Assembly (NCBI GenBank): GCA_022766385.1
Contig: JALEPJ010000004.1
Location: forward strand, 1-64,000
DNA length: 64,000 nt
Source: Rikenellaceae bacterium
Lineage (GTDB): Bacteria; Bacteroidota; Bacteroidia; Bacteroidales; UBA932
Direction of reading: 5' to 3'
Shown here: piece after piece, positions 34,364-44,682 of the stretch
Layout: each line of letters starts with the position of its first letter
Position numbering within the stretch: the first letter of the stretch is position 1
Program-made: the position numbers and the translations under genes
The notes under the pieces: generated by a model
What the model saw: only the letters and a program-made list of their open reading frames with translations
The model's database searches: none
What the model was told of the DNA's origin: nothing

Positions 34364-35158
34364 CTAATAAGCTTCAGCTGCCTCAACGGCCTTGAAATAT
34401 CTGTAAGAATCGACTTTCAACTCCCCTACCGAGAGCTCATCGCAGACTATAGTGCCCGCAGGGTGATTCTGAAGGCCGGAGAGGGTACAATAATGCGATA
34501 TTGGTCCTTCGATTGCATCCTTTAGAGCGCGGGCCTTTTTGTGGCCGAAAGCGAGGATTACAACTTCCCTCGAGTCGAGGACGGTTGCTACTCCTACAGT
34601 CAGAGCCTGCTTCGGAACCTGATTGATGTCATTGTCAAAGAATCTGGAATTGACGGCACGGGTATCGTAGGTGAGAGTCACTGCGCGGGTGCGTGACTGG
34701 AGCGATGAGAAAGGCTCATTGAAGGCAATGTGGCCGTCTTCACCCACTCCTCCGAGGAAAAGGTCGAAACCGCCCGCAAGCTGAATCTGGCGCTCATACT
34801 CAGCGCACTCCGCCTCAACATCGATGGCATTGCCATTTAGAATATGGATATTCTCTTCAGGTTCATCAATGTGATTGAAGAGATTGGTGTACATAAATGA
34901 GTGATAGCTCTCGGGATGCTCGACAGGAAGGCCGACATACTCATCCATATTGAAAGAGATCACGTTTTTGAAAGACAACTCGCCCGCCTTTACCATTCTG
35001 ACGAGCTCGGCATAGGTCTCCAGCGGAGTCGATCCAGTGCATAGTCCAAGGACGAAGGGTTCGTCAGTTCTGGCTGCCTTGGCCTTGATTTTTTCTGCAA
35101 TATATTTAGCTGCCCAGAGGGAAGCCTCGCTGCTGTCTTTTCTGATTATTACTTTCAT
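34364..35158 (-). CDS. nagB: Glucosamine-6-phosphate deaminase
   Basis: The 264-residue enzyme turns glucosamine 6-phosphate into fructose 6-phosphate and ammonia. Motifs include LGLCTGSTP, SFNMDEYVGL, GGVGEDGHIAFNEP (catalytic Asp/His/Glu) and ALTVGVATVLDSREV. ATG 35158 is chosen over an upstream ATG at 35194 that would lie inside lacI. It comes 13 bases after the LacI-type regulator, so the pair forms an operon for amino-sugar use. Confidence 0.95.
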   Translation of the reverse strand: MKVIIRKDSSEASLWAAKYIAEKIKAKAARTDEPFVLGLCTGSTPLETYAELVRMVKAGELSFKNVISFNMDEYVGLPVEHPESYHSFMYTNLFNHIDEPEENIHILNGNAIDVEAECAEYERQIQLAGGFDLFLGGVGEDGHIAFNEPFSSLQSRTRAVTLTYDTRAVNSRFFDNDINQVPKQALTVGVATVLDSREVVILAFGHKKARALKDAIEGPISHYCTLSGLQNHPAGTIVCDELSVGELKVDSYRYFKAVEAAEAY

Positions 35159-35171
35159 AAGAGTTGTTGAA

Positions 35172-36200
35172 TTATTTCTTGTAATTTCTGTCAATGGACT
35201 CTCCGGCCACGACCTCGGACTTAAGTATTATTTTGGATGCCGGAGCGTTCTGGTCGATCATCGAATGAAGAAGCTCGACCGATTTCTCAGCCAATTGCTT
35301 GAGAGGCTGAACCATATGGGCAATTGATGTGCGTCCCAGCCTATAGATGTCACTCTCGTCAAAAGCAACTATCGCAACATCTTCAGGGGTGTGAAGATTG
35401 AGGGACTTGAGCGCTCCAAGGGTAGAAGCCGCAAGGGAGTAAGTCGGCAGGAAGAAGGCTTCAGCGCCATTCTTAAGGGATTCCTGAATGATGTCCCTTA
35501 CAATTAGATAGCTGGCACCGTATGGTACATTGTGGACGTGGCTCTCCAGACCGCGATTGGACATCGTAGATTTGTAGCCCTCCTCTCGCTCCGAGATGCT
35601 GGAAATATCCAGGTCGTAGGAAATCATATGTATATTCGTGTAACCCTTTCCTATGAGCAGTTCTGTCGCCTGACGGCCTGCGTCAACATCGTCGAGAAGG
35701 ACCTTTCCCACGCCCTCCAGACCATCAATATCCCTATCGAGGAGGACTACCGGTACCTTGGCGTCAATCGCCTTCCTGATAGCCGTTTCACCCCCGGGAA
35801 CCGGGGCAATGATGACGCCGTCAATATTATATGCAAGGACTGTATCCATCACTGAATCAAGCTTGTCAACGCTCTCATCGGAGCTGCCGAAAAGAACGGT
35901 GTATCCATACTCGACCGACTTGTCTTCAATATATCTGGATATGCCGGCAAAAAAGCGATTAGAGATGTCTGTGGTAATGACGGCGATGGTGTTGGACTTG
36001 CCGCTTCGGAGTGAAGCAGCGGCAACATTTCTCCTGTAGCCAAGACGCTTCGCGACTGCAAGCACGCGTTCAGCCGTTTCAGGATTAACAGGGCAATCCA
36101 ATCTTCCGTTTGCCCCCATCTTCGCATTCATAACGAAGGAAACCAAGGTTACGGATACGCCCGCCTCCCTCGCAACATCCTTTATTGTAATCTTTTTCAT
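35172..36200 (-). CDS. LacI family transcriptional regulator
   Basis: The 342-residue protein has an N-terminal LacI helix-turn-helix (ITIKDVAREAGVSVTLVSFVMN) and hinge, and a periplasmic-binding-like ligand domain (about 60-340). Placement directly before nagB suggests that it responds to an amino sugar and controls this operon. A -7 box TAATTTTG lies at 36223-36230, with no obvious palindromic operator beside it. Confidence 0.9.
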   Translation of the reverse strand: MKKITIKDVAREAGVSVTLVSFVMNAKMGANGRLDCPVNPETAERVLAVAKRLGYRRNVAAASLRSGKSNTIAVITTDISNRFFAGISRYIEDKSVEYGYTVLFGSSDESVDKLDSVMDTVLAYNIDGVIIAPVPGGETAIRKAIDAKVPVVLLDRDIDGLEGVGKVLLDDVDAGRQATELLIGKGYTNIHMISYDLDISSISEREEGYKSTMSNRGLESHVHNVPYGASYLIVRDIIQESLKNGAEAFFLPTYSLAASTLGALKSLNLHTPEDVAIVAFDESDIYRLGRTSIAHMVQPLKQLAEKSVELLHSMIDQNAPASKIILKSEVVAGESIDRNYKK

Positions 36201-36222
36201 ATGCCGGTAGTAATCATCCCTA

Positions 36223-36230
36223 CAAAATTA
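36223..36230 (-). promoter_or_regulatory. -7 box of the lacI-nagB operon
   Basis: Minus-strand TAATTTTG fits TAnnTTTG, 22 bases before the start at 36200. No clear -33. Confidence 0.45.
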
Positions 36231-36261
36231 ATAAAAAATGATTTCTATTCCTGCATTTATT

Positions 36262-36296
36262 AAAAAAGGTCGTCTCTTTTTTTTAAGAAACGACCT
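36262..36296 (-). terminator. Terminator of the rplP-rplQ ribosomal operon
   Basis: AGGTCGTTTCTT-type arms (36267-36278 and 36285-36296, one mismatch) enclose a short A/T loop. On the minus strand T residues follow directly. It lies 22 bases after the rplQ stop. Confidence 0.75.
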
Positions 36297-36318
36297 AATT
36301 TTTAATGCTTTACGAAGA

Positions 36319-36777
36319 TTACTCTGCCTGAGCTTCCTCTGCAGGAGCCTCAGCCTTCTTTGAGCGGCTGCGACGTGTTGTCTTCTTTGCCTCCTTTGGA
36401 GCTGCTGCGAGAGCTGCCTCATTGAAGTCTACAAGCTCGATAAGAGCCATCTCAGCTGCGTCTCCCTGACGGAAACCAGTGTGAAGAACACGGGTATATC
36501 CGCCTGGACGGTCAGCAATCTTAGGTGCTACTGTGCGGAAAAGCTCAGATACAGCCTCCTTGTTCTTGAGATAGCTGAAAACAACGCGGCGTGAATGTGT
36601 TGAATCTTCCTTGGATTTGGTGATGAGTGGCTCCACGTAGCTCTTCAATGCCTTAGCCTTTGCAACTGTGGTAACAATTCTCTTGTTGAGGATAAGAGAA
36701 GATGCCATATTTGAAAGGAGGGCCTTGCGGTGACCGCTCTTGCGACCAAGATGGTTGACTGCTTTATTGTGCCTCAT
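36319..36777 (-). CDS. rplQ: 50S ribosomal protein L17
   Basis: Residues 1-120 are a standard L17 domain ([24 protein letters not shown]). A tail of about 30 residues rich in Ala, Lys, Arg and Glu follows, typical of Bacteroidetes. Last gene of the alpha part, 2 bases after rpoA. Confidence 0.96.
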   Translation of the reverse strand: MRHNKAVNHLGRKSGHRKALLSNMASSLILNKRIVTTVAKAKALKSYVEPLITKSKEDSTHSRRVVFSYLKNKEAVSELFRTVAPKIADRPGGYTRVLHTGFRQGDAAEMALIELVDFNEAALAAAPKEAKKTTRRSRSKKAEAPAEEAQAE

Positions 36778-36779
36778 TT

Positions 36780-37787
36780 TTATATGTTCTTTTTCTTAGG
36801 TTCAATATTATACTTTGTAACATCCATTCCGAAAGACAACTTCATCTTCTCGACAAGGAGATCGATCTCATTGAGAGACTTGCGGCCGAAGTTTCTGAAC
36901 TTCATGAGCTCTGCCCTTGAATATGAAACGAGGTCGGCGAAGGTGTCGATATCCGCAGCCTTGAGACAGTTGAACGCTCTTACAGAGAGGCCGATGTCCG
37001 AAAGCTTTGTGAGAAGGAGGTGTCTGATACGGAGTGACTCCTCATCAAGTTCCTTTGACTCTGACTCGGTAGCAGGACCAAGGGTCACTGTACGCTCATC
37101 AGTGAAGAGCTTGAAGTGGTAAATAAGAATGTTTGCTGCATCCTGAAGAGCTGCATTCGGAGTGATTGAACCGTCAGTAACAACCTCAATGGTGAGCTTG
37201 TCATAGTCGGTCTTCTGCTCCACACGGCACGGTTCAACAGTCCAGTTGACACGCTTGATAGGTGAATAGATAGCATCGATGGCGATGGTTCCGATAGGAG
37301 CATTGTCATCTCTGCTGTCCTCAGCCTGAACATAGCCGCGACCCTTGGTGATGGTCAGGGTGATGTCGAGCTTGACAGATGGTTCGAGTGTGCAGATGTG
37401 CAGTTCAGGATTTAACACCTTGAAGGAAGACAATCCCTTTGAAATATCCTCTGCAGTAAACTCCTGCTTACCGCTTATTGTGATGTTTGCCACCTCAGAA
37501 TCTACGGTGTCGACTATCCTCTTGAGTCTTACCTGCTTCAGGTTCAAGATGATGTCCTGCATTCCCTCAAGTACGCCAGGTATGGTGGCGAACTCGTGGT
37601 CAACTCCCGAGATCTTGATCTGGCTGATAGCAAAACCTTCCAACGAAGCGTAGAGGATGCGACGAAGGGCATTACCGATGGTCTGACCGTATCCAGGCTC
37701 AAGAGGTCTGAATTCGAAACGGCCGGTGGTATCAGTGCCTTCGAGCATGATCACCTTGTCTGGTTTTTGAAATGCCAAGATTGCCAT
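36780..37787 (-). CDS. rpoA: RNA polymerase alpha subunit
   Basis: The 335-residue protein has the N-terminal dimer domain ([24 protein letters not shown]) and a C-terminal alpha-CTD (about 255-325, with [21 protein letters not shown] and FGRKSLNEI). Co-transcribed between rpsD and rplQ as in other bacteria. Confidence 0.97.
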   Translation of the reverse strand: MAILAFQKPDKVIMLEGTDTTGRFEFRPLEPGYGQTIGNALRRILYASLEGFAISQIKISGVDHEFATIPGVLEGMQDIILNLKQVRLKRIVDTVDSEVANITISGKQEFTAEDISKGLSSFKVLNPELHICTLEPSVKLDITLTITKGRGYVQAEDSRDDNAPIGTIAIDAIYSPIKRVNWTVEPCRVEQKTDYDKLTIEVVTDGSITPNAALQDAANILIYHFKLFTDERTVTLGPATESESKELDEESLRIRHLLLTKLSDIGLSVRAFNCLKAADIDTFADLVSYSRAELMKFRNFGRKSLNEIDLLVEKMKLSFGMDVTKYNIEPKKKNI

Positions 37788-37813
37788 ATTTTTCTTTTGG
37801 GTGTTAATTGTTA

Positions 37814-38416
37814 TTACTTAGAGTAGAGGTCGACAATAAGCTGCTCGTTTATATTCTCAGGAATCTCAGCTCTTACAGGAGCATTGAGGAATTTTCCTGT
37901 GAGTGTCTGAGGGTCGAACTCAAGCCAAGAGTACTTGGCTGCTGAACCGAGGCTGTTCTGGATAACCTCGAGGCTCTTTGCTCTCTCTCTAACAGCAACT
38001 ACATCGCCAGGCTTAACCATAGCTGAAGGAATGCTGCACACCTCACCGTTAAGGGTGATATGGTTGTGGGATACGAGCTGTCTTGCAGCGGCTCTTGTAG
38101 GTGCGATACCGAGACGGTAAACGATATTGTCAAGTCTTGACTCGAGAAGGATAATAAGGTTCTCACCCTTCTGACCTGCCATACGGGTAGCCCTGTTGTA
38201 GGTGTTGCGGAACTGACGCTCGAGAACACCGTACATATACTTCACCTTCTGCTTCTCCTTAAGCTGGGTTCCGTACTCCTTTGACTTCTTTCTCTTTGCT
38301 GCGAGACCGTGCTGTCCTGGAGGGAAATTTCTCTTCTCGAAATACTTATCTGAGCCGAAAATAGGCTCACCGAACTTACGTGCAATCTTTGTGCTTGGAC
38401 CAGTATATCTTGCCAT
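37814..38416 (-). CDS. rpsD: 30S ribosomal protein S4
   Basis: 200 residues. It starts [20 protein letters not shown] and has an S4 RNA-binding domain (about 90-150, [27 protein letters not shown]). It lacks the Cys cluster of zinc-type S4. The protein binds 16S rRNA early in assembly. Confidence 0.97.
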   Translation of the reverse strand: MARYTGPSTKIARKFGEPIFGSDKYFEKRNFPPGQHGLAAKRKKSKEYGTQLKEKQKVKYMYGVLERQFRNTYNRATRMAGQKGENLIILLESRLDNIVYRLGIAPTRAAARQLVSHNHITLNGEVCSIPSAMVKPGDVVAVRERAKSLEVIQNSLGSAAKYSWLEFDPQTLTGKFLNAPVRAEIPENINEQLIVDLYSK

Positions 38417-38445
38417 AGTAATTTACGTTTTAAAATGTTGAAAAA

Positions 38446-38832
38446 TTAAACCTTACGACGGCCTTTTGGTCTACATCCGTTATGAGGCATCGGTGTAACG
38501 TCGATAATCTCGGTTACGATGATACCTGCGTTGTTGATGGTTCTGATTGCTGACTCACGGCCAGCGCCAGGACCCTTAACATAAGCCTTTACTTTGCGGA
38601 GACCAGCGTCAAACGCTGTCTTTGAAGCATCCTCAGCAGCCATCTGTGCTGCATATGGAGTATTCTTCTTTGAGCCTCTGAAACCGCACTTACCTGCAGA
38701 AGACCAGCTGATAACCTGGCCCTGGTTGTTGGTCAGAGCTACGATAACGTTGTTGAAGGTTGATGAAATATGAGCCTCGCCATAAGCTTCAACCTTGACA
38801 ACTCTCTTTGATGTTGTAGTTTTCTTTGCCAT
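38446..38832 (-). CDS. rpsK: 30S ribosomal protein S11
   Basis: 128 residues with [30 protein letters not shown] and the C-terminal [18 protein letters not shown]. It helps form the mRNA platform. Confidence 0.97.
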   Translation of the reverse strand: MAKKTTTSKRVVKVEAYGEAHISSTFNNVIVALTNNQGQVISWSSAGKCGFRGSKKNTPYAAQMAAEDASKTAFDAGLRKVKAYVKGPGAGRESAIRTINNAGIIVTEIIDVTPMPHNGCRPKGRRKV

Positions 38833-38845
38833 AATTCATCAATTG

Positions 38846-39223
38846 TTACTTGGTTGCCTTCTTCTTGTTAGCAACAGTCTTCTTTCTACCCTTTCTGGTG
38901 CGTGCATTGTTCTTGGTGCTCTGTCCACGTACAGGAAGACCGTTACGGTGACGGATGCCTCTGTAGCAACCGATATCCATAAGACGCTTGATGTCCATCT
39001 GGACTGAAGAACGGAGCTCTCCCTCGATCTTGTAGTTCTCGCCTACCTCTGCGCGGATAGCAGCAATCTGTGCATCGTTCCACTCACCGCACTTGATGCC
39101 ACCATCGATACCGCATTTGTCAAGAATCTTCTTTGCAGAGCTGCGACCGATACCGAAGATATAGGTAAGACCTATCTCTCCTCTTTTGTTGTTTGGTAAA
39201 TCAACACCGGCTATTCTTGCCAT
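38846..39223 (-). CDS. rpsM: 30S ribosomal protein S13
   Basis: 125 residues: [38 protein letters not shown] and a basic tail ([13 protein letters not shown]). It contacts the 50S subunit and P-site tRNA. Confidence 0.97.
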   Translation of the reverse strand: MARIAGVDLPNNKRGEIGLTYIFGIGRSSAKKILDKCGIDGGIKCGEWNDAQIAAIRAEVGENYKIEGELRSSVQMDIKRLMDIGCYRGIRHRNGLPVRGQSTKNNARTRKGRKKTVANKKKATK

Positions 39224-39260
39224 AATTTATTATTACTTATTATTGTTATACAACTGAATA

Positions 39261-39377
39261 TTATCCCTGGCGCATCTTGAACTTAGGGTTCTTCTTGCAG
39301 ATTACATAAAGACGGCCTTTACGTCTGACAATCTTGCAATCCTCGCTACGCTTTTTGATGGATGTTTTGACTTTCAT
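39261..39377 (-). CDS. rpmJ: 50S ribosomal protein L36
   Basis: A 38-residue protein begins [20 protein letters not shown] and ends [10 protein letters not shown]. It keeps Cys14 and Cys27 but lacks the other two zinc ligands of the metal-binding form, so it is the zinc-free type usual in Bacteroidetes. It lies 12 bases after infA and 37 before rpsM. Confidence 0.93.
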   Translation of the reverse strand: MKVKTSIKKRSEDCKIVRRKGRLYVICKKNPKFKMRQG

Positions 39378-39389
39378 ATTGCGAAAATT

Positions 39390-39611
39390 TTATACTTTGT
39401 ATCTGAAAGATATTCTGCCTTTGGTCAAATCATAAGGTGAAATTTCAACTCTTACCTTGTCGCCAAGAAGGATATGGATAAAGTTCTGTCTCATCTTACC
39501 CGAAATGGTGCAGAGGAGCACGTGACCGTTCTCAAGCTCGACTTTGAACATCGCGTTTGGAAGAGTCTCTATGACTTTTCCATCTTGTTCTATTGCTACT
39601 TGTTTTGACAT
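39390..39611 (-). CDS. infA: Translation initiation factor IF-1
   Basis: 73 residues forming an S1-type OB fold: [30 protein letters not shown] and [21 protein letters not shown]. It binds the A site during initiation. Directly after map, as is usual. Confidence 0.97.
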   Translation of the reverse strand: MSKQVAIEQDGKVIETLPNAMFKVELENGHVLLCTISGKMRQNFIHILLGDKVRVEISPYDLTKGRISFRYKV

Positions 39612-39623
39612 TAAAATAACACT

Positions 39624-40403
39624 TTAAAAATTGATCTTTCCATCTTTCTCGATAAAATCGTAAGTTGACAGCTGCTCGGCACAGCCTTTACGGACAACAA
39701 CCGTAAGTTCGTAATGGGCCGATTTGCGGTGGTCTGAAGTGTGTACTGCCCAACCATTTCTAGCTAAATACACTCCCCTTCCACCGGCATTGATCATAGG
39801 CTCAATACAGATAACCATTCCGTCAACCAGGCGGGTGCCTTTGCCCCTGTGTCCGAAATTCGGAATACCGGGATTCTCGTGCATTTCCCTACCAAGTCCA
39901 TGGCCCTCCAATTCGCGGACCACTGAAAAACCGAATGATTCGACATACGATTGCACCGCGTATCCGATATCGCCTGTCCGATTGCCTGCTACAGCGGCCT
40001 CGATACCCTTGTATAGCGAGGCTTTTGTTACGTCAAGGAGTTTACGGGTCTCAGCATCCACTTCCCCGACAGGGAAAGTGTAAGCTGAATCTCCGTTATA
40101 ACCCTTGTACAAGGTTCCGCAATCCACTGATACGATGTCACCCTCCTTGAGGACATAGTCTGACGGAAAACCGTGGACTACAACATCGTTCACAGATATG
40201 CAGAGCGCTGCAGGAAAGCCTTCATAACCAAGGAAGCTGGGAATAGCACCATTGTCACGGATAAAGGTCTCCGCTACCCTATTCAACTCGAGAGTTGTCA
40301 CACCTGGGGCAACGCATTTACCGACCTCTGCCAATGTCTTTGATACAAGAATGGCGTTCTCGCGCAAAAGTTCAATTTCCTCCTCTGTCTTCGGCTTAAC
40401 CAT
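39624..40403 (-). CDS. map: Methionine aminopeptidase, type I
   Basis: The 259-residue metalloenzyme removes the initiator Met. Metal ligands are seen in SVDCGTLYKGYNGDSAYTF (two Asp), EGHGLGREMHENPG (His), VICIEPMI (Glu) and a C-terminal HYELTVVV (Glu). Lies between secY and infA. Confidence 0.95.
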   Translation of the reverse strand: MVKPKTEEEIELLRENAILVSKTLAEVGKCVAPGVTTLELNRVAETFIRDNGAIPSFLGYEGFPAALCISVNDVVVHGFPSDYVLKEGDIVSVDCGTLYKGYNGDSAYTFPVGEVDAETRKLLDVTKASLYKGIEAAVAGNRTGDIGYAVQSYVESFGFSVVRELEGHGLGREMHENPGIPNFGHRGKGTRLVDGMVICIEPMINAGGRGVYLARNGWAVHTSDHRKSAHYELTVVVRKGCAEQLSTYDFIEKDGKINF

Positions 40404-40426
40404 CTTCCTACAAATTTATTTCAAAA

Positions 40427-41764
40427 CTACATACCTGAGCGTCCTGTCAGACGTCCGGTCTTCATAAGACCGTCGTAGTGACGCATCAACAAATAACCTT
40501 CAACCTGCTGGAGAGTATCGAGTACTACACCTACAAGGATCAGGAGCGAGGTGCCTCCGAAGAAGCTTGCGAACGAGTTGTTCACGCCCATGATGATTGC
40601 GATGGCAGGGAAGATAGCGATGAAGCCGAGGAAGATTGAACCAGGGAGAGTAACCTTCGACATAATAGAGTCGAGGAACTCAACAGTCTTCTTGCCTGGC
40701 TTTACTCCAGGGATGAATCCACCGTTTCTCTTCATATCCTCAGCCATATATGTAGGGTTTACAGTAACGGCTGTGTAGAAGTATGTGAATGCTACTACGA
40801 GGAAGAAGAAGATAAGGTTGTACCAGAAACCGGTATAGTTACCAAGGGTAGCTGCAAGTCCTCTGGTAGCATCCCAACGAGAGAAGAGCATAGGGAAAAG
40901 CATCAATGCCTGAGCGAAAATGATAGGCATAACGCCGGCTGCATTGATCTTGAGAGGGATGTACTGACGTACACCGCCATACTGCTTGTTACCAATTACT
41001 CTCTTGGCGTACTGTACAGGAACTCTTCTGACAGCCTGTACAAGAGCGATAGCTGCGATAAGAACGAAGAACCAAGCTACAAGCTCAACGATGAAGAAAA
41101 GAAGACCTCCGTTGGTGGTGGTAAGCTTCTCTCCGGCTTCAGCGATGATAGCGTGAGGGAAACGGGCTACGATACCAATCATAATGATGAGTGAGATACC
41201 GTTACCTATACCGCGGTCTGTAATACGCTCTCCAAGCCACATCACGAACATTGAACCGCCGAGGAGGATCAAAGTCGATACGATGTTGAACATGAAGTTG
41301 CTCCATCCGAGCTGGTTTACAGCTACAAATGCCTGACCAGGAATCTGATTGTGAAGACCTGCCAAATAAGCAGGACCCTGGATACAGAGTACAAGGATGG
41401 TCAGATATCTGGTGTACTGGTTCATCTTCTTGCGGCCGCTCTCACCTTCCATCTGAAGTTTTTTGAAGTAAGGTACGAATACACCGAGAAGCTGAATGAT
41501 GATGGATGCCGAGATGTACGGCATCACACCCAACGCAAAGATTGAAGCATTACCGAAAGCTCCGCCGGAGAACATATTCAGAAGGCCTACGAGACCCTGC
41601 TGAGAATTGCTCTGGAAAGCGGCAAGCATAGCCGGATCTATACCCGGAAGCACTATCTGGCATCCGAATCTATAAATCAGGATAAGCAGGGCGGTATAAC
41701 CGAGCCTCTTGCGCAATTCCTCAATCTTGAAGATATTCTTGATTGTCTCAATAAATTTCTTCAT
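40427..41764 (-). CDS. secY: Protein translocase subunit SecY
   Basis: 445 residues with ten transmembrane helices, a plug region near PGIDPAMLAAFQSNS, and the RVPVQYAKR region of the cytosolic loop near KQYGG. It forms the channel of the Sec translocon. 5 bases after rplO. Confidence 0.97.
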   Translation of the reverse strand: MKKFIETIKNIFKIEELRKRLGYTALLILIYRFGCQIVLPGIDPAMLAAFQSNSQQGLVGLLNMFSGGAFGNASIFALGVMPYISASIIIQLLGVFVPYFKKLQMEGESGRKKMNQYTRYLTILVLCIQGPAYLAGLHNQIPGQAFVAVNQLGWSNFMFNIVSTLILLGGSMFVMWLGERITDRGIGNGISLIIMIGIVARFPHAIIAEAGEKLTTTNGGLLFFIVELVAWFFVLIAAIALVQAVRRVPVQYAKRVIGNKQYGGVRQYIPLKINAAGVMPIIFAQALMLFPMLFSRWDATRGLAATLGNYTGFWYNLIFFFLVVAFTYFYTAVTVNPTYMAEDMKRNGGFIPGVKPGKKTVEFLDSIMSKVTLPGSIFLGFIAIFPAIAIIMGVNNSFASFFGGTSLLILVGVVLDTLQQVEGYLLMRHYDGLMKTGRLTGRSGM

Positions 41765-41769
41765 CGCGA

Positions 41770-42219
41770 TTATTCAATTACAACTGCCTTGCCACCTGCA
41801 GCCTGAATCTTCTCGGCTGCTGACTTGGAGAAGGCGTTGGCATTTACTACTACAGCTGTTGAAATCTCGCCTACAGCGAGTACCTTTACAAGCTCGCCCT
41901 TTGAAGCGAAACCTGCAGCGATGAAATCATTGATACCGAGCTCTGCAACACCGAGAGACTCAGCGAGACCCTGGATGGTCTTGAGGTTGATAGCTCTGTA
42001 CTCAACTCTGGTAGGGTTCTTGAAGCCGAACTTAGGAAGGCGTCTCTGGATAGGCATCTGACCACCCTCGAAGCCAATCTTATGCTCGTAACCTGCGCGT
42101 GCCTGAGCACCCTTGGTACCACGGGTAGCAGTGCCACCCTTACCTGAGCCCTCACCACGACCTACTCTCTTACATTTCTTGGTTGCACCCTTGGCAGGTG
42201 CCAAATTCTCAAGTTTCAT
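41770..42219 (-). CDS. rplO: 50S ribosomal protein L15
   Basis: 149 residues: MKLENLAPAKGATKKCKRVG, the Gly-rich GRGEGSGKGGTATRGTKGAQAR arm split over the peptide, and a C-terminal L15/L27-like fold. Confidence 0.97.
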   Translation of the reverse strand: MKLENLAPAKGATKKCKRVGRGEGSGKGGTATRGTKGAQARAGYEHKIGFEGGQMPIQRRLPKFGFKNPTRVEYRAINLKTIQGLAESLGVAELGINDFIAAGFASKGELVKVLAVGEISTAVVVNANAFSKSAAEKIQAAGGKAVVIE

Positions 42220-42233
42220 AATTCCGTCCTCCT

Positions 42234-42416
42234 CTAGTCTATTTCTTCAACTTTAACGAGGTGACGAACCTTCTCGAGCTGACCCAAAGAAACCGGAGTC
42301 TTCTCCACCTCTACTGTCTGATGCATTCTACGGATACCGAGGCAACGGAGATTTGCAATCTGCCTTTTTGTCTCGCCGTTCTTGCTAATAACCTGTGTGA
42401 TTCTGAGTTTTGCCAT
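42234..42416 (-). CDS. rpmD: 50S ribosomal protein L30
   Basis: 60 residues: KLRITQVISKNGETKRQ and LRCLGIRRMHQTVEVEKTP. Short bacterial form. Confidence 0.96.
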   Translation of the reverse strand: MAKLRITQVISKNGETKRQIANLRCLGIRRMHQTVEVEKTPVSLGQLEKVRHLVKVEEID

Positions 42417-42428
42417 AATCGAGTCCTC

Positions 42429-42947
42429 CTATCCGTTAAATACCTTACTCATTGGAATACCGCGGAGACCTGCAACAGTATAAGCATCTCTCATCTCTGT
42501 AAGAGCAGCGATGGTAGCCTTTACGAGGTTATGAGGGTTAGATGAACCCTTTGACTTCGCAAGCACGTTCTGAATACCTGCTGACTCGAACACTGCACGC
42601 ATAGCACCACCTGCCTTCACACCGGTACCGGGAGCCGCAGGCTTCATGAATACGCGTGAACCACCGAACTTTGCCTCCTGCTCGTGAGGAATGGTAGTGT
42701 TGATGATAGGAATCTTTACGAGATTCTTCTTTGCATCCTCAACTCCCTTTGCAATAGCGGAAGTAACCTCATTGGCTTTACCAAGACCATAGCCTACAAC
42801 GCCGTTCTCGTCACCTACGACTACAATTGCTGCAAAGCGGAAGTGGCGACCACCCTTAGTAACCTTGGTTACTCTCTGGATGGCAACAAGTCTGTCCTTA
42901 AGCTCAAGGTCAGATGTCTTTACTCTTTTAACATTTGTATTTGCCAT
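42429..42947 (-). CDS. rpsE: 30S ribosomal protein S5
   Basis: 172 residues: double-stranded RNA-binding N-domain ([20 protein letters not shown]) and C-terminal [19 protein letters not shown]. Important for decoding accuracy. Confidence 0.97.
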   Translation of the reverse strand: MANTNVKRVKTSDLELKDRLVAIQRVTKVTKGGRHFRFAAIVVVGDENGVVGYGLGKANEVTSAIAKGVEDAKKNLVKIPIINTTIPHEQEAKFGGSRVFMKPAAPGTGVKAGGAMRAVFESAGIQNVLAKSKGSSNPHNLVKATIAALTEMRDAYTVAGLRGIPMSKVFNG

Positions 42948-42957
42948 AGTCTAAAAA

Positions 42958-43320
42958 TTAGAATTTAAGGCCACCTTCACGGGCGGCATCTGCCAAACTT
43001 TTAACTCTTCCGTGGAAAAGATAACCTCCACGATCGAAAGCGATAGTATCGATACCCTTAGCGAGCGCACGCTCTGCAATAGCCTTGCCGACAATGGCAG
43101 CAGCCTCGATACCGCTCTTACCCTTGCACTCAGCTGCAAGAGCAGTGTCATTTGATGCAGCAGCAACAAGAGTCTTGCCCTGCTCGTCGTCGACTACCTG
43201 TACGTAAATCTGTTTGTTACTTCTGAATACAACCATTCTTGGCTTCTCAGCTGTACCACTAACATGTTTGCGTATACGGTAATGAATTCTTCTTCTTCTT
43301 TCAATTCTATTCAATGCCAT
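42958..43320 (-). CDS. rplR: 50S ribosomal protein L18
   Basis: 120 residues: [19 protein letters not shown] and the C-terminal [23 protein letters not shown]. Binds 5S rRNA. Confidence 0.97.
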   Translation of the reverse strand: MALNRIERRRRIHYRIRKHVSGTAEKPRMVVFRSNKQIYVQVVDDEQGKTLVAAASNDTALAAECKGKSGIEAAAIVGKAIAERALAKGIDTIAFDRGGYLFHGRVKSLADAAREGGLKF

Positions 43321-43334
43321 AACTCAATCTCCTA

Positions 43335-43895
43335 TTATTTAGCGGATGCAGTCTTACCAGCCTTGCGACGAAGCTGCTCACCAGCGAACTTAATACCCTT
43401 GCCCTTGTATGGTTCAGGCCTACGGAATGAACGGATCTTAGCGGCTACCTGGCCAACAAGCTGTTTGTCACAGCTCTTGAGGACGAGGACAGGATTCTCA
43501 CCCTTCTTGACCTGAGGAGTCTCAGCCTTTACCTCGGCAGGGAGGAGAAGCTGGATTGAGTGTGAATAGCCCAAGCTCATAGTAACCATCTGGCCGGCTG
43601 CCTCAACACGGTAACCGACACCGACAAACTCCTGCTTCGTTTCGAAGCCCTGTGATACGCCTACAACCATATTGTGTACGAGAGCGCGGTAGAGACCGTG
43701 CATTGAACGATGACGTGGCTGGTCTGTAGGACGAGCAAAACTAATCTGATTTCCCTCGATAGTGACTTTGATGTCAGCATCTACTTTCTGTGACATCTCA
43801 CCAAGAGGTCCTTTAACCTTTACAACGTTGCCATCGAGGAGCTCTGCGCTCACGTTGGCCGGAAGGTTTACAGGCAATTTACCAATTCTTGACAT
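43335..43895 (-). CDS. rplF: 50S ribosomal protein L6
   Basis: 186 residues, two repeated L6 domains: MSRIGKLPVNLPANVSAEL and the conserved EPYKGKGIKFAGEQLRRKAGK near the end. Confidence 0.97.
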   Translation of the reverse strand: MSRIGKLPVNLPANVSAELLDGNVVKVKGPLGEMSQKVDADIKVTIEGNQISFARPTDQPRHRSMHGLYRALVHNMVVGVSQGFETKQEFVGVGYRVEAAGQMVTMSLGYSHSIQLLLPAEVKAETPQVKKGENPVLVLKSCDKQLVGQVAAKIRSFRRPEPYKGKGIKFAGEQLRRKAGKTASAK

Positions 43896-43916
43896 TCTTT
43901 TGGAATCTTAATAACA

Positions 43917-44312
43917 TTAATAAACGATACATAATACCTCACCGCCGACGTTCAGCTCCTTAGCCTCCTTGTCAGTGATGACACCCTTTGATGTTGAAAG
44001 GATAGCGATACCGAGACCGTTAAGTACTCTTGGCATATTCTCAACATCGGTATACTTTCTCAAACCTGGCTTTGACACGCGCTCAATCTTCTTGATAGCA
44101 GCGGTCTTGGTCTGAGGATGATACTTAAGGGCAATCTTGATGGTGCCCTGAGGCTTCTCGTCAACCACCTTGTAGCTGAGGATGTAGCCCTTGTCACAAA
44201 GGATCTTGGTAATAGCGACCTTCATCTTGGATGCAGGAATCTCCACTACCTTCTTACCTGCGAGGTAAGCATTGCGAACTCTTGTGAGGTAATCTGCAAT
44301 TGGATCAGTCAT
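43917..44312 (-). CDS. rpsH: 30S ribosomal protein S8
   Basis: 131 residues beginning [19 protein letters not shown]. The ATG at 44312 follows an A-rich stretch; an upstream in-frame ATG at 44342 would add ten non-conserved residues. A 91-base gap with two hairpins separates it from rpsN, far longer than the other gaps. S8 is a known translational repressor of the spc operon in Escherichia coli. Confidence 0.96.
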   Translation of the reverse strand: MTDPIADYLTRVRNAYLAGKKVVEIPASKMKVAITKILCDKGYILSYKVVDEKPQGTIKIALKYHPQTKTAAIKKIERVSKPGLRKYTDVENMPRVLNGLGIAILSTSKGVITDKEAKELNVGGEVLCIVY

Positions 44313-44403
44313 TTTTTTGTCTTTTTTGTGGACCGGCGTCATTGACGCCCGATATCCGATTGTTAATATTTATGTATTGTCGACGCCTGTGCGTCCTTGT
44401 TTA
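44313..44403 (-). promoter_or_regulatory. Intercistronic region rpsN-rpsH with two hairpins
   Basis: In the mRNA, GACGC-acag-GCGTC (44382-44395) is followed by GGCGTC-aat-GACGCC (44335-44349). The arms share the GACGC/GCGTC core, so alternative pairing is possible. No T-run is present. All other gaps in this gene cluster are 2-37 bases. Confidence 0.4.
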
Positions 44404-44673
44404 CTACCAGCTTGCCTTCTTGACTCCTGGGATGAGGCCGCTTGCAGCCATCTCGCGGAACTGAATACGGCTGAGGCCGAACTCACGCATATATCCCTTT
44501 GGACGTCCGGTAAGAGAGCAACGGTTGTGGAGACGTACCGGAGAAGAGTTCTTAGGGAGCTTGTCGAGGGCAGCGTAATCGCCTGCCTCCTTAAGAGCAG
44601 CTCTCTTCTCAGCGTACTTAGCAACTAACTTGGCGCGCTTTACCTCGCGGGCCTTCATTGATTCTTTTGCCAT
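44404..44673 (-). CDS. rpsN: 30S ribosomal protein S14
   Basis: 89 residues, the long zinc-free form: [17 protein letters not shown], then [20 protein letters not shown] and the conserved end PGVKKASW. Confidence 0.97.
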   Translation of the reverse strand: MAKESMKAREVKRAKLVAKYAEKRAALKEAGDYAALDKLPKNSSPVRLHNRCSLTGRPKGYMREFGLSRIQFREMAASGLIPGVKKASW

Positions 44674-44682
44674 GGATATCTC

